DNA of 64,000 bases from Drechslerella dactyloides (taxonomy: Eukaryota; Ascomycota; Orbiliomycetes; Orbiliales; Orbiliaceae), in contig JAGTWJ010000019.1 of NCBI GenBank assembly GCA_020064725.1, positions 3,286,001 through 3,350,000 of the forward strand, in the 5' to 3' direction. Numbering within the stretch: position 1 is the first letter of the stretch; each line of letters opens with the position of its first letter. Shown here piece by piece: positions 23,710-33,981 of the stretch. A model generated the notes under the pieces. The model did no database searches. It had not been told where the DNA came from and saw only the letters and a program-made list of their open reading frames with translations. Made by a program: the position numbers and the translations under genes.

Positions 23710-25917
23710 TTACTCCAAGCCCTCCCACTCGCTCCCGCTACCGTCATCGCTGTCCACGTCCCTGTCCTTCTTCCTCCTGCTAAAGTCGACCGCTGCCTTC
23801 CGCCTCGCCGCCACCCGCCGGTCGTACCCGCTCTTCGTGCTGATTCTGCTCTTCCTGTTCTCCCCGCCCGACGCCCCGGTGCCCACCCGCCGCTCCTTCA
23901 CCCCCTTCTTCTTCAGCTCCTTCTTCTCCTCCTTGCTCGTCTTGGGCAGGCTGTCCAGCATCCACTTCTGGATGCCCTCGCCCCCGCCGCTCTTCTCCAT
24001 CACGCCGACGATGCCGCGCACGTACTTGACGTCTTCCTCCGTGTAGTACGTGATTGCCATGCCGCCTTCGCGGCCCGCCCGACCCGTCCTGCCGATTCGG
24101 TGGATGTAGCTTGCCACGCTGGTCGGGATGTCATAATTGATGACGAGGTTCACGCCGCGAAAGTCCACGCCTCGCGATAGCAGATCGGTGGTGATGAGCA
24201 CCCAGATCTCGCCCGCGCGGAAGGAGTCCATCACCTTGATTCTGGCCGTCTCGGACAGGTTCGAGTGCAGCACCGCGATCCGGTTGGGCGTTGGCAGGTC
24301 GTACAAGATCTCTGCGTGGAGCGCCTGCGCGCGGGGTATCGTCTGAAGGAATATCAGACAGGGGGTCTTCAGCGACGTTGTGAAGAGTTGGCGGAGCGCC
24401 ATGAGCTTGCCGCGCTCGGAGGCCGTGTAGGTGATCGTCTGGCGGATGGTGGGTAGCGAGCTGTCTTTGATGCCTGCGATCAGGCGGACGAGCTTGCGTG
24501 GCTTGGTGGAGTTCAGGGCGGAAGGGTGACGGGAGATGAGGTTTGTCGCTAGGGTCTCCGAGGTGGACGGCATTGTCGCTGACCAGAAAGAGAATGAAAG
24601 GGCTGGAGAAGTCAGATGTGAGATTATAGAGGTGGTTTGGGAGAGGAAGAGGTCGTCGAGGAGGACATCGGCTTCATCGAGGATGATACGGGTGACCTTG
24701 GAAACTGGGAATAAGTCTGGACAAAGCTGGATGGCGTGCAGAAGGAGGAGAGGAGTCGCGACCATGATCTCAGACTTGACAGCCAATCCGCGGGAAGAGG
24801 TGCCGTTCCCTTTACTGGTGGCACTCCCGCTGGCTAGCTCATCTTCACTACCCTCCTCTTCTGCCTCGCTGTCTTCCTCCTCATCGCTGTCGTCTTTGTC
24901 GTCTTTGTCATCGTCGTCGTTAGATCTGCCGGCGTCTCTCGCAGAGTGGCTCGTCTTCCTCCGTTCTTTGGGTATCAGCGACTTCTTCATTCCAACGACT
25001 CGAATCCCAGTGCCTAGGAGCAGTTTCCGAAACTCATTTACGATCTGGTCTGCCAACTCCCTCGTCGGGGAGAGAACAATGACCCGGATGCCCTTCTCGT
25101 AGTCGTCCCCTTGCTCATGCTTCGTGCGTATGAGATGGTTTATTGCGGGAATGGCATATGCAAGCGTCTTCCCGGACCCTGTGGGCGCAATCGTCATCAC
25201 GTCCACATCGCAGTCGTCCAACTCGGAGACGTTTCCATGCTCCTCATTTAGCAAGAGCGGCAGGCTGCCCATCTGAACTTCTGTAGGGGCGACAAATCTT
25301 TGCGCCAGGACATTCTCGTGCAGCCGTTTCGAGATGCTGTAGCGCGTTCGTAGTTCGTCGAAGGATTGGATCGGTGTCGGGAAGATTTGATTGAGCTTTG
25401 ATGGCTTGGGAGGGTCCGCCGACTCAATCGCCTCTTTAGATTCTTTTTGTTTCTTCCGTTTCTTATCTTTCTTCTTCCGCTTCTCGCTCGCTTCTGTCGA
25501 CGCGGATTCCTCGGTTGCCTCGTTCTCGTGCGCCTTCGGACGGTCTTCAGGCGATCCGAGCGTGGCCAGGATGGTGTACTTGAGCTTGTGCTGTTTCAAG
25601 ATAGATCGGACCTCCGCAGGGGCTAGAGTGGTGTGTCCGTTGGTCGCGACAGCTTCGTCGCCGTCAACCTCATCACGCTTCCGCTTCTTGCTCTTGTCCT
25701 CCTTGCCAGTACTCTTGTCCGCTTGGGTGGCGGCGTCGGTCGCAGCAGTAGAAGCTACACTGCCTGCGCCCTTGGAGGTGTGCTTTCTCTTTCGCTTTTT
25801 GGAAGCCGACGTCGGTTTCGCATCGGCGGGAGCTGCAGCTGGGCGCGCTGGCTTCGGGCCCGCGACGGCCTTCGAGACCGACGTGGAGCGGGCGAGCAGG
25901 CGCAGGATATCGGACAT
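23710..25917 (-). CDS. rok1: DEAD-box ATP-dependent RNA helicase Rok1 (DDX52)
   Basis: A single exon encodes 735 residues, the normal fungal length. The first 170 residues are a Lys/Ala/Ser-rich tail with many KKRKRK blocks, as expected for a nucleolar protein. Helicase motifs follow in order: Q motif VAPTEVQMGSLPLLL, motif I APTGSGKT (about 241), Ia SPTRELADQ, motif II DEAD (about 411), motif III SAT (about 446), motif V DLLSRGVDFRG and motif VI HRIGRTGRAGR (about 602). An acidic, Asp/Glu/Ser-rich insert lies between motifs Ia and Ib. Rok1 unwinds pre-rRNA contacts in 18S rRNA and small-subunit assembly. The C-terminal QKWMLDSLPKTSKEEKKELK element is typical of this subfamily. Divergent from the ATP synthase subunit g gene. 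Confidence 0.93.
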   Translation of the reverse strand: MSDILRLLARSTSVSKAVAGPKPARPAAAPADAKPTSASKKRKRKHTSKGAGSVASTAATDAATQADKSTGKEDKSKKRKRDEVDGDEAVATNGHTTLAPAEVRSILKQHKLKYTILATLGSPEDRPKAHENEATEESASTEASEKRKKKDKKRKKQKESKEAIESADPPKPSKLNQIFPTPIQSFDELRTRYSISKRLHENVLAQRFVAPTEVQMGSLPLLLNEEHGNVSELDDCDVDVMTIAPTGSGKTLAYAIPAINHLIRTKHEQGDDYEKGIRVIVLSPTRELADQIVNEFRKLLLGTGIRVVGMKKSLIPKERRKTSHSARDAGRSNDDDDKDDKDDSDEEEDSEAEEEGSEDELASGSATSKGNGTSSRGLAVKSEIMVATPLLLLHAIQLCPDLFPVSKVTRIILDEADVLLDDLFLSQTTSIISHLTSPALSFSFWSATMPSTSETLATNLISRHPSALNSTKPRKLVRLIAGIKDSSLPTIRQTITYTASERGKLMALRQLFTTSLKTPCLIFLQTIPRAQALHAEILYDLPTPNRIAVLHSNLSETARIKVMDSFRAGEIWVLITTDLLSRGVDFRGVNLVINYDIPTSVASYIHRIGRTGRAGREGGMAITYYTEEDVKYVRGIVGVMEKSGGGEGIQKWMLDSLPKTSKEEKKELKKKGVKERRVGTGASGGENRKSRISTKSGYDRRVAARRKAAVDFSRRKKDRDVDSDDGSGSEWEGLE

Positions 25918-26472
25918 CGCTGGAGGCCCGTTTTACTCTCGAACGACGGTGTGCAGACGACTCGCTACGAAGCGGTGGCTGGCTGTCGTGTAGATGCCAT
26001 TATCGTGGTGGTAGCGACGGTGGAAGTTTGTGTGTCTTGCGAGCGAGATGCGCTGCCGGAAAATAAATTTATATGCGCACCGCCACGGCCGAGCTCCGTC
26101 ATCAGTCCATCAACCGCCGTCTGTCCACATCGCCAGAACTTCACCATCGCGCCCGCCGACGAGACGCCGATATCGCGTGCCGGCCAATTGACTCTCCGCT
26201 GCTGCGATATCCGAATCATCCGCTCTGCTGCCTGACTCCGTGGTCGTTGAAGCGTCTCCACGAAATTCACGCACCAGCCACATCGCCGGCCTGCTGGGAA
26301 ATTTCTTCTCTTCGGAACGGAAGCTCGCCTGCTCGGCACAAAGGAGACTGTCGACATTCAACATTCCCGGACACCAGACCAACCTCCAGATCCTCCCTAG
26401 GACTCCCTCTTGCTCTCTCTCCTCCATTGACATCCTTTCCCTCCGCTTCCAACTCGTCGTCGGTCTGCCACA
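25918..26472. promoter_or_regulatory. Divergent intergenic region, rok1 / atp20
   Basis: The 555 bases between two start codons must contain both promoters. The stretch before atp20 (about 26400-26470) is CT-rich on the plus strand, a usual feature near fungal transcription starts. Frames across this region, some up to 211 codons, overlap the first exon of atp20 or rok1 in other phases and are not credible. Confidence 0.45.
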
Positions 26473-27311
26473 ATGTCCGCTCTGACGCTCCGGCCCCTCG
26501 CCCGGCGGCACCACCAAATCATCCGGTCCGCCTTCCGGAGATACGCGACCGAATCTGCCACCGCCGCCGCCAAACCGACAGCGGAATCCGCTGCTGCAAA
26601 GGCACAGGAGACGGCAGCCAATGTCGCCGCGAAGGCGCAACAGATGTTCAGCAAGGGAATGGCGGCCGCTGGTCCAATGGCCGCCAAGTTGGGCGAGAGC
26701 ATCAATAAAGCACCGTCCAGCAGCAACAAGCTCGTTGGTGCCATCCAGAGTACGTTTACGCTACGCGACTGTCACTTTCCTACGTCTATGGAGTGCGTAT
26801 GGAAAACGTGGTGGAGGAGATACGGATGGGCAACGGGATATGATGCTGACCATGTGAAAACCGCTGCTGCACAGGCTATATCCCTCACGTCGCCTACTAC
26901 TCCAAGGTCGCCGCTGAGCTGGGCAAACACATCTACCGCGGCCGGCAGATGAGTCCTCCGTAAGCCGAATTCTACGCCCGGTCGGACTGTCGAAGCTGCA
27001 TCGTGCGGACCTGCTGACTGGCTATGGTGCGCAACAGGTCCTTGGAGTCGTTCCAGACTTTCTACCGCCCTTACGTCGGGCCCCTCCTCAACCCCGCCAA
27101 CTGGTGGGGTCAGATCAAATCCATCCGCCCGAGAATATCGACTCTGCCAGACCCGGAGACGGCCTGGAACAGGGCGCAGACGGTCTCCAGGCAGGATCTT
27201 ACAAACTACGCGATTGTAGCGGCGGAGTGCATTGGCTTCTTCACCGTTGGGACGATGATTGGCAGGAGAAAGATTGTAGGCTACCGCGGCGGGGTCCGGG
27301 AGCACCATTAA
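26473..27311 (+). CDS. atp20: Mitochondrial ATP synthase subunit g (Atp20)
   Basis: Three exons (26473-26749, 26875-26959, 27038-27311) give 211 residues. The first exon encodes a basic, Arg-rich mitochondrial presequence followed by an Ala/Lys/Glu-rich helix. Joined exons read SYIPHVAYYSKVAAELGK, then HIYRGRQMSPPSLESFQ and YRPYVGPLLNPANWW, the conserved core of subunit g. Near the C terminus there is a hydrophobic segment, IVAAECIGFFTVGTMIG, containing the GxxxG motif that supports dimerisation of the F1Fo complex and cristae shape. Intron 1 is 125 nt and intron 2 is 78 nt. The N-terminal Ala-rich extension of about 80 residues is longer than in yeast (115 residues in total), as is common in filamentous fungi. 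Confidence 0.9.
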
Positions 27312-28158
27312 AGGAGCATTGCTCCAGGCGCTCGTGGCGGAATGCATGATGAAAGATAGCCTCCAACGGGCGTACGCGCCGATATGAAAAAGCTACGTAC
27401 TATTATATACTTGGAGATATCGACACGGCGTCAGGCCACGGACACGGCCTCTATCCATCGTGCGCGAGGAACAGTTGCCGTATCACTATCATCCTCATCC
27501 TCATCCTTTTGGCCGCGCAGGGCCCTTGAATCACGCCCGGCCCGTTGAATTCAGTACATAGTTTATTTACCCCCCCAGACCCCCGCCCACCTTCTATCAC
27601 ATCCGCTTCTTGTTTATATGTGCTCTCTCCGTCCACGGACTCCTGTAAGATACAAAAAATACTTATAGAGTTTTTCCTTTGCCATGTGCCCCGCCGCTTC
27701 GACCTGTCGAAACCGGCGGACTTGGCGGCATCACGTTTCGTTCACATGGCGGAAAAGTGACCGCGGCTTTGTCCCGGCGACCGGCCATTTCTGCTCCTGC
27801 TCCTTCCTGCTGCTCTCGTTCGGCTGCTTCCCCGGATTCAACCTCTTCGCCGCCCCGGAGAAACTCTTTTAAAACTACGCTGGCCCCCGTGTATTTTCGG
27901 ACTCGGAAACCTGCATCTCTCGCAGCTGTCTCCTGTGAACTTTTCGGGCTGTCCGCGGCGTCAAAATGACCTGAGCAGCGACGCCGGACGCTAAGTTCCT
28001 CCCAGGCAAACCTTCGATCGAGATCACGGACCTCGTACGTCACACCTGAAATTCCTCACCTCGGCTTCCCATCGACGCCCTCGACTCGAAACCAGGCCGG
28101 CCCGTCACCGCTCTCTCACCGAGACGCGCTTCCGGCCTGCTGCTGCAATCCGCGAGCC
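27312..28158. other. Intergenic region before the ABCD transporter gene
   Basis: These 847 bases hold the 3' end of atp20 and the promoter and leader of the transporter, both on the plus strand. CT-rich sequence lies at about 27480-27510 and 27780-27850. Overlapping frames on both strands around 27660-28040 have no recognisable product. Confidence 0.4.
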
Positions 28159-30854
28159 ATGGCCGCACAATCCACCCTCCGCACCCGCCTGTCCAAGGTG
28201 CTGGCCGGCTACTTCCGCCTGCTAGCCAAATCCCCACGCTCCCAGCGCCTCGTCGCCGCCGCGATCCTCTGCGCCCTCATCGTCGCGGGCTACGACAGGC
28301 GGCGGCGATGGCGCCAGCAGGAGGACGAGCAGAAGCGCGGGCGGGATCTCGTCCGTCGCAACTCCGGCATCATGGGCAAGGACGGCAGCTACATCATCTA
28401 CGTGCCCCATCCGCGGTATGGGACCACCAAGGTCGTCATCCGGCCGACGAAGAAGACAACGTTTGAAGCCCATCGGCGCTTGTTCCTGAGCGGGCCACGA
28501 GGCAGGGGTCAGTATTATATGCGCGTCGCCGTATACCCAGCTCTCCATCGATCTGTCGTATCGTGCATCGAAGCTAATATCACATGAATGTTACTCTGCA
28601 GCTGCGGGAACGCCACCTCTCAATACAAAGCCCGGCCTCAACCTCGCCTTTCTCCACCAGTTCCTCTCCCTTCTGTCCATCGCCCTGCCGCGTCTCGACT
28701 CGCGCGGCACTCTGCTGCTGGTGCTGCACACGATCGCCCTTGTCTCTCGTACCTACCTTTCCCTCATCATCGCCCGCCTGGATGGCAGCATCGTTCGCGA
28801 CCTCGTCGCCGGCAACGGCAAGGCCTTTTCTCTCGGGATCCTAAAGTGGCTCGGCGTCGGCGCGGTCGCAAGCTACACGAATGCTGGTATCAAATACCTG
28901 CAGTCCAAGATCTCCATCGAGTTCCGCACCCGTCTGACGCGGTACATTCACGACCTGTACCTCAACGATCGTCTGGGCTACTACAAGCTCACGAATCTGG
29001 ATGGTGGCGTGGGCACCGGCGCGGACCAGTTCATCACAACGGATTTGACCCGTTTCTGCGATGAAGCCGCGGCGATTTACTCGTCTCTCGGAAAGCCTTT
29101 CCTCGATCTTGTCGTCTTCAACTGGCAGTTGATGCGCAGCCTCGGTTTGGCGGGTGTGACCGGCCTGCTGAGCAACTACTTCCTCACCGCGTACATCCTC
29201 AAAAAGTACTCTCCGCCATTCGGCAAGCTGGCCGCCGTCCAGGCCAAGAAGGAGGGCGAGTTCCGCGCCCTGCACTCCCGCCTCATCACCAACGCGGAGG
29301 AAATTGCCTTCTACGGCGGCTCCGAGATGGAAGGCGTCTATCTACACCGCGGCTTTGGCGAACTCAAGACCTGGATGGAGAACATTTACAGCATGAAGAT
29401 CCGCTACAACATGCTCGAGGACTTTATCCTCAAGTACTCCTGGTCAGCCTTTGGGTTCGTCATCACCTCGCTGCCCGTGTTCATGCCCGCCTGGGCTGGT
29501 CTGGGCGGCCTACTCGAGCTCGCGGCCGGCAAAGACGGCGCTCCCTCCGAAGCCACCGAGCGCCGCCGCGGGGAAGACCGCATGAAGGGCTTCATCACCA
29601 ACAAGCGCCTGATGTTGAGTCTGGCAGACGCCGGCGGCCGCATGATGTACAGCTTCAAGGACCTCAGCGAGCTCGCGGGCTACACTTCCCGTGTGTATAC
29701 GCTCATCTCAACGCTGCATCGCGTTCACTCGAACGCCTACCCGCCTCCATCGCGCGGCCCCGCAGAAGCCTTCTCGCTGGCAGACGTGCAGGGGACGATT
29801 CACCGGGGCTTCGATGGCGTGCGGCTTGAAGGCGTCCCTATCGTTGCGCCGGCGCTGTACCCACGCGGCGGAGAGGAGATTGTCGACGACCTCTCTGTGA
29901 TCGTGCGGGAAGGCGAGCATCTGCTCGTCATAGGGCCCAACGGATGCGGGAAGAGCAGCGTCGCGCGGGTGGTCGCCGGCCTGTGGCCCGTGTTCCGCGG
30001 CCTGGTCTCGCTGCCACGCAACCGCGGCGAGGACGGAATCATGTTCCTCCCGCAACGGACGTACCTGTCCATGGGCACGCTGCGGGACCAGGTCATCTAC
30101 CCGCACACGGAGATGGAGATGCGCACGTCGTCAAAGAACGACGCCGAGCTGCAGCGGATCCTGGAGGCCGTGCGACTGGGCTACCTGCGCGACCGCGAGG
30201 GCGGATGGGACACGCAGAAGGACTGGTCGAACGTGCTGAGCGGCGGGGAGAGGCAGCGGATGGCGTTCGCGAGACTATTGTACCATGAGCCGCGGTACGC
30301 GTTTGTGGACGAGGGAACCAGCGCTGTCAGCAGCGATGTCGAGGGTCTGCTGTACGAGACAGCGAAGCAGCGGGGTATCAGTAAGTGTTCAATTTGACAT
30401 ATCATATATACCCGTGTATTGAGTGCTAACGATGGATGCAGCCCTGATCACGATATCAACGCGCGCGCAGCTGAAAAAGTACCACACCTACCAGCTACGG
30501 CTGGGTATGGGCGAGTACGGCACCGAATGGGAGTTCGACCGCATCGGCGCCGAGCGCGAACGCATGACCATCGAGAAGGAGATCAAGGACCTCGAGGAGA
30601 AGCTAGCCAAGGTAGGAGAAATGGAGCAGCGACGGGACGATATCGAGCGCGAGCTCAAGAACGTGCTGATCGAGGGTGGCGACCTGGGAGCCGTCGACGA
30701 GGACGAGGAGTTGGTGGAGAGAGTCGAGGAAGAGGAAGAAGAGGGGAGAAACGGCCCGGAGGTGGAGACTGTACCGGTCCTCGAGGAGGAGCAGTATGCA
30801 CCGTCGACGAACGACGAGGTTGCCGTCATCGACAGCGAGAGTAGCACGAGCTGA
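28159..30854 (+). CDS. Peroxisomal ABCD-family half-transporter for fatty acyl-CoA (Pxa type)
   Basis: Three exons (28159-28507, 28602-30380, 30442-30854) give 846 residues. The N terminus has a basic patch and a first hydrophobic helix (RLVAAAILCALIVAGY), then NSGIMGKDGSYIIYVPHP. The membrane domain contains the peroxisomal EAA-like segment NAEEIAFYGGSEMEG. The nucleotide-binding domain carries Walker A GPNGCGKSS (about 561), the signature LSGGERQR (about 661) and Walker B AFVDEGTSA (about 680). ABCD half-transporters pair up and move long-chain fatty acids or their CoA esters into peroxisomes for beta-oxidation. The C terminus after the domain is a charged coiled coil ending in a Glu-rich tail. 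I cannot decide between the Pxa1 and Pxa2 orthologue from sequence alone. The exon 1 donor gives phase 1, restoring the GPRGRAAGTPPLN junction. Confidence 0.9.
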
Positions 30855-31447
30855 GAGGCCAGGTGAGCGAGTCAGCGATCTATCGATCGATACCATAATG
30901 CACATTTCCAAAGTAATATCCCTTTTTACCTTCCGACCGCAACTGCACTTATGCACCTTATATATGCGCCCTGTATCATATACCCTGTATTTCTATATAG
31001 ACAACCTTATTCTTCAGCACCGTATATAGAACTACAATGAGAAGCATACGAGTCTATGAAGTGGCTGATCTAGACAACCTAACAGAGACTTTTTTTTTGT
31101 AGTCGACGTGAGAACATGCATCAGTACATAACATACAAAAAAACGTGTGCTGAGAATCGCATTACCATTATGAGTTAATGCGGGGCATCTCGCCCAAGAA
31201 CAAAACAAAGCCAAAAACGAGTCTTTTTTTCATATACAGTTGCCTTCGGCACGTTATCATCGCTCCCTCCGTTTCGCTAACCTTCCGCCATTATCGTCAT
31301 CATCCATACATATACAACTCCGCATTTAGTTCGCAGATAGATATATCGCTCGCGTAATATCATGCTAGATCCTGCCATTCAAATCACCTGTCGAAATATG
31401 CCCGAGACTGGTCGAAACATATATACGGAAGGGTAGATGTTGATAGT
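30855..31447. other. Convergent 3' region
   Basis: About 590 AT-leaning bases between two converging stop codons. A T9 run near 31090 and several TATATA patches (30960, 31310, 31420) are present. No coding or RNA feature is supported. Confidence 0.4.
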
Positions 31448-33038
31448 TTACCGTCCAGGCCCTTCATACCGGTCGCTGAACGGGTTCTGCAGCGTCTCGG
31501 AGCTCTTCGCTCGTACGCCGGGCGGGCTCGTGGGCTCATCGTGGTACGGTCCCGTCGGCCGCGGGGTCTCCGGGCTCTTCATGGTGCCCATCTCCCATGC
31601 GGCGGCCTTGGAGTCGATGTCGTCTCTGTAGCCTGGCGGGCGGACGGCTCCTCGGATGCGGCTCCTTCGAGACACATGGCCGGACTCAGCGCGACGCCTG
31701 CGCATGGATGGGATGACGATTCCGCCGATGGTTCGCTTGTCCCTGTTGGAAAAGTGGAGCCAGGCGATGACGGCAACGATGAAGAGGACGGCGAGCGGCA
31801 AGCCGACGGCCAGGCCGACGGTGGACACGGGCGGTCGAGTAGAGGGCTGGGGGTGCACGACCGGCTCGTTGCCAATCTGCACCCAGGGACCTGAGCGGAA
31901 GGATTTCTCCGTATTCTGGAGGTTCCCGATGCGCTTCATCGTCCAGTGGATGATTGCGTCCTTCTTGTACTTGCCCGGGTCAACGTAGAATGTGATGAAC
32001 CCGATGCTATTGAGCGTTACCCCAGACTATTTCGCCGTATTCCCCGGGCATGTTAGCAGGTCAAGATTTGGTGAACGGCATGAACGAGTGAATGCTTACG
32101 TCAAAAGCAACACGGCCCTTGTCCGGATTGGCCTCATCCTCGAGGTAGTTTGCGGTGATCTCAACGCTGTTGTTTCCCGTGTCGTCACCCCAGAAGGTCG
32201 GGTCCCAAGTGACATAGTAGCTGAACGATTGAGATTGGTATTAGCGTCCACATATATTAACGAAACACAAACGATATAGTACATACGTTTCCCCGAGGTA
32301 GAGATGAGAGCTGTTCTTAGGAAGGCAGAATGGCGAGTATTTGCCCTCGCCCTGGTACTTGGACGAGTCGCAAGTGGGCAGGAACGACGGCAGATCGTCT
32401 TTGTCGCCGCCCGCCACGCCAGTCTCGCCGGAAGCGGGAAGATTAATCGTACTGGTGACCCCATTGACGTCCGTGGTAAAGGAGGGTACGATGGTCGAGA
32501 TCCGGCCGTCGGTCTCGTTGACCGAGATCCAGGCGGTTGGGGAGGCGTCCGCTGACGTCGACGACTCGGCCGTGGACGTTATCGGCGCGGATTCGTCGGT
32601 TGGAGTGGGAGAACTGTCTCCAGAGGCGGGATCTTCGGTCGGGGCAGGCAAGCTGCCATCCGTAGGAGAGTCCGTCGGCGACGGTGCATCGGTGACGGAG
32701 GAATCGCTCGGCGTGGAGTCCTCCGTGGGAGTCGAGTCGTTCTCGGTTGGCAGAGGCGGCGGCGGCGGGTCGGACGACGAGATGTCCGCTGGGGCTGTGG
32801 TATAAACCTCGCACGGTTAGCTTTCCGCACAAAACTTGCACATATGCCCCTCCACGATCCGAAATTGCGAATCGAAGCCGGGGAAGCTTTCCGATAATGC
32901 AATTGAGCGTATGCACTTACGCGAGACATCGGTTGATGCCGCGGGGTCTTGCCGCAGGTGAAGGGCCGGAATCGCCTGGACCACGGCACAGAACAGCAGC
33001 ACCGGGCCAACGGCGCGCTGGAGGCTCAGCCGAACCAT
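31448..33038 (-). CDS. Type I membrane glycoprotein resembling Psg1 (Pma1 stabilisation)
   Basis: Four exons (33038-32921, 32794-32287, 32220-32100, 32026-31448) give 441 residues. The layout is a signal peptide (residues 1-25, VLLFCAVVQAIPA), a Pro/Ser/Thr/Asp-rich stretch, a compact lumenal module reading FCLPKNSSHLYLGETYYVTW then DPTFWGDDTGNNSVEITANY, one membrane helix (about 319-341, VGLPLAVLFIVAVIAW) and a basic cytoplasmic tail with RRRR and Pro-rich parts. The module with its TWDP core matches what I remember of the fungal family around yeast YKL077W/Psg1, a Golgi protein that helps stabilise the plasma-membrane proton pump; this naming rests on memory and needs a search. The spliced TYYVTWDP core is split across the 66-nt second intron. 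The Thr/Ser-rich part is likely O-glycosylated. Confidence 0.75.
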
Positions 33039-33981
33039 CTTTGAAAGTGAAGGATAGGCTGCGAGGGGGACGATTGAGGGAGGACTGGCGATATGGCGTC
33101 AGGCCGGCATGCGAGGAGATGGAAGGGAAAGGAAGGATAGGGCAGGACGAGGTGGCGATGGAACGTTAACTTGAGATGGGGAGCTGAGGAGGAGGAGGAG
33201 GAGAGGTTGGGACCAACAGCAACGGGCGGCTGTGGAACGAGAACTCGAATGCAGGCAGCAGGCCGCGTTAGACCAACAGCGGGCAGCTAGCTGAGATGCT
33301 TCCCAACCTTGATTGAATTCCCTCCCTCTGCTCTTCTTCCTCACTCTCACTATCATATCATATCAGGCGACCGGGCCAAGGCCAAGCGAGCGAGCTGGCA
33401 GCCGGGATGCTGGCTAAACGGCTAAACTTCACCGAGACCGCTGGTCCACAAGCAGGCATCTTCAATTGTAGTCTATTACATCGCTGTCCGTCGGGCCTGT
33501 CGCCGGGCCTCTCACAGGTACTGACGTATATTCTCGGATTACAAATATGTGTCCTACAAGCGGCCGCCCTCGTGGGCGGTCTGGTAGGTGGCCCAAGGCG
33601 TGGCAACGGTATGCGCATCGACGGAAGCATCGGCAAGCTGAGGCCGATAAGCTATCGCCAGTGGCAGGAAATTTCCCCGGTAAGAAGTAGCCAGATGGAA
33701 CATGCATGCGCCCATGGCCCTACGCCTGGCCTGGCCTGGCCTCCCGGCCTACTCGGCCTTGCCTGTTTGCGCGCGGGACCATTCCGCTTTCGCTGGTCTG
33801 CAGCGCCCGACGGCCTGAGCTCCGTAGCCGGGAGGACAGATATATCCTATTGTATCACCAGCTGAATCCGTCGAGTGGGTCCGACCAAGTGTTCGCAGTC
33901 TCAGATATAGATATATCGTACAAGGGCACGTATCATTTCCATCAGATCATATCTACAACGATCGGGTTGCACCAGATCTAT
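33039..33981. other. Intergenic region between two minus-strand genes
   Basis: About 940 bases. The half next to the Psg1-like gene has a GAG-type purine run (33186-33212 on the plus strand), i.e. a CT-rich promoter tract for the minus-strand gene. A short CCTGG tandem lies near 33726-33748. No credible coding sequence. Confidence 0.4.

Noticed and set aside
23240..24180. Plus-strand frames of 158-268 codons.
   Set aside because: Partly antisense to the C-terminal end of rok1; composition is Leu/Pro/Ser-rich as expected from the complement of a Lys/Glu-rich tail.
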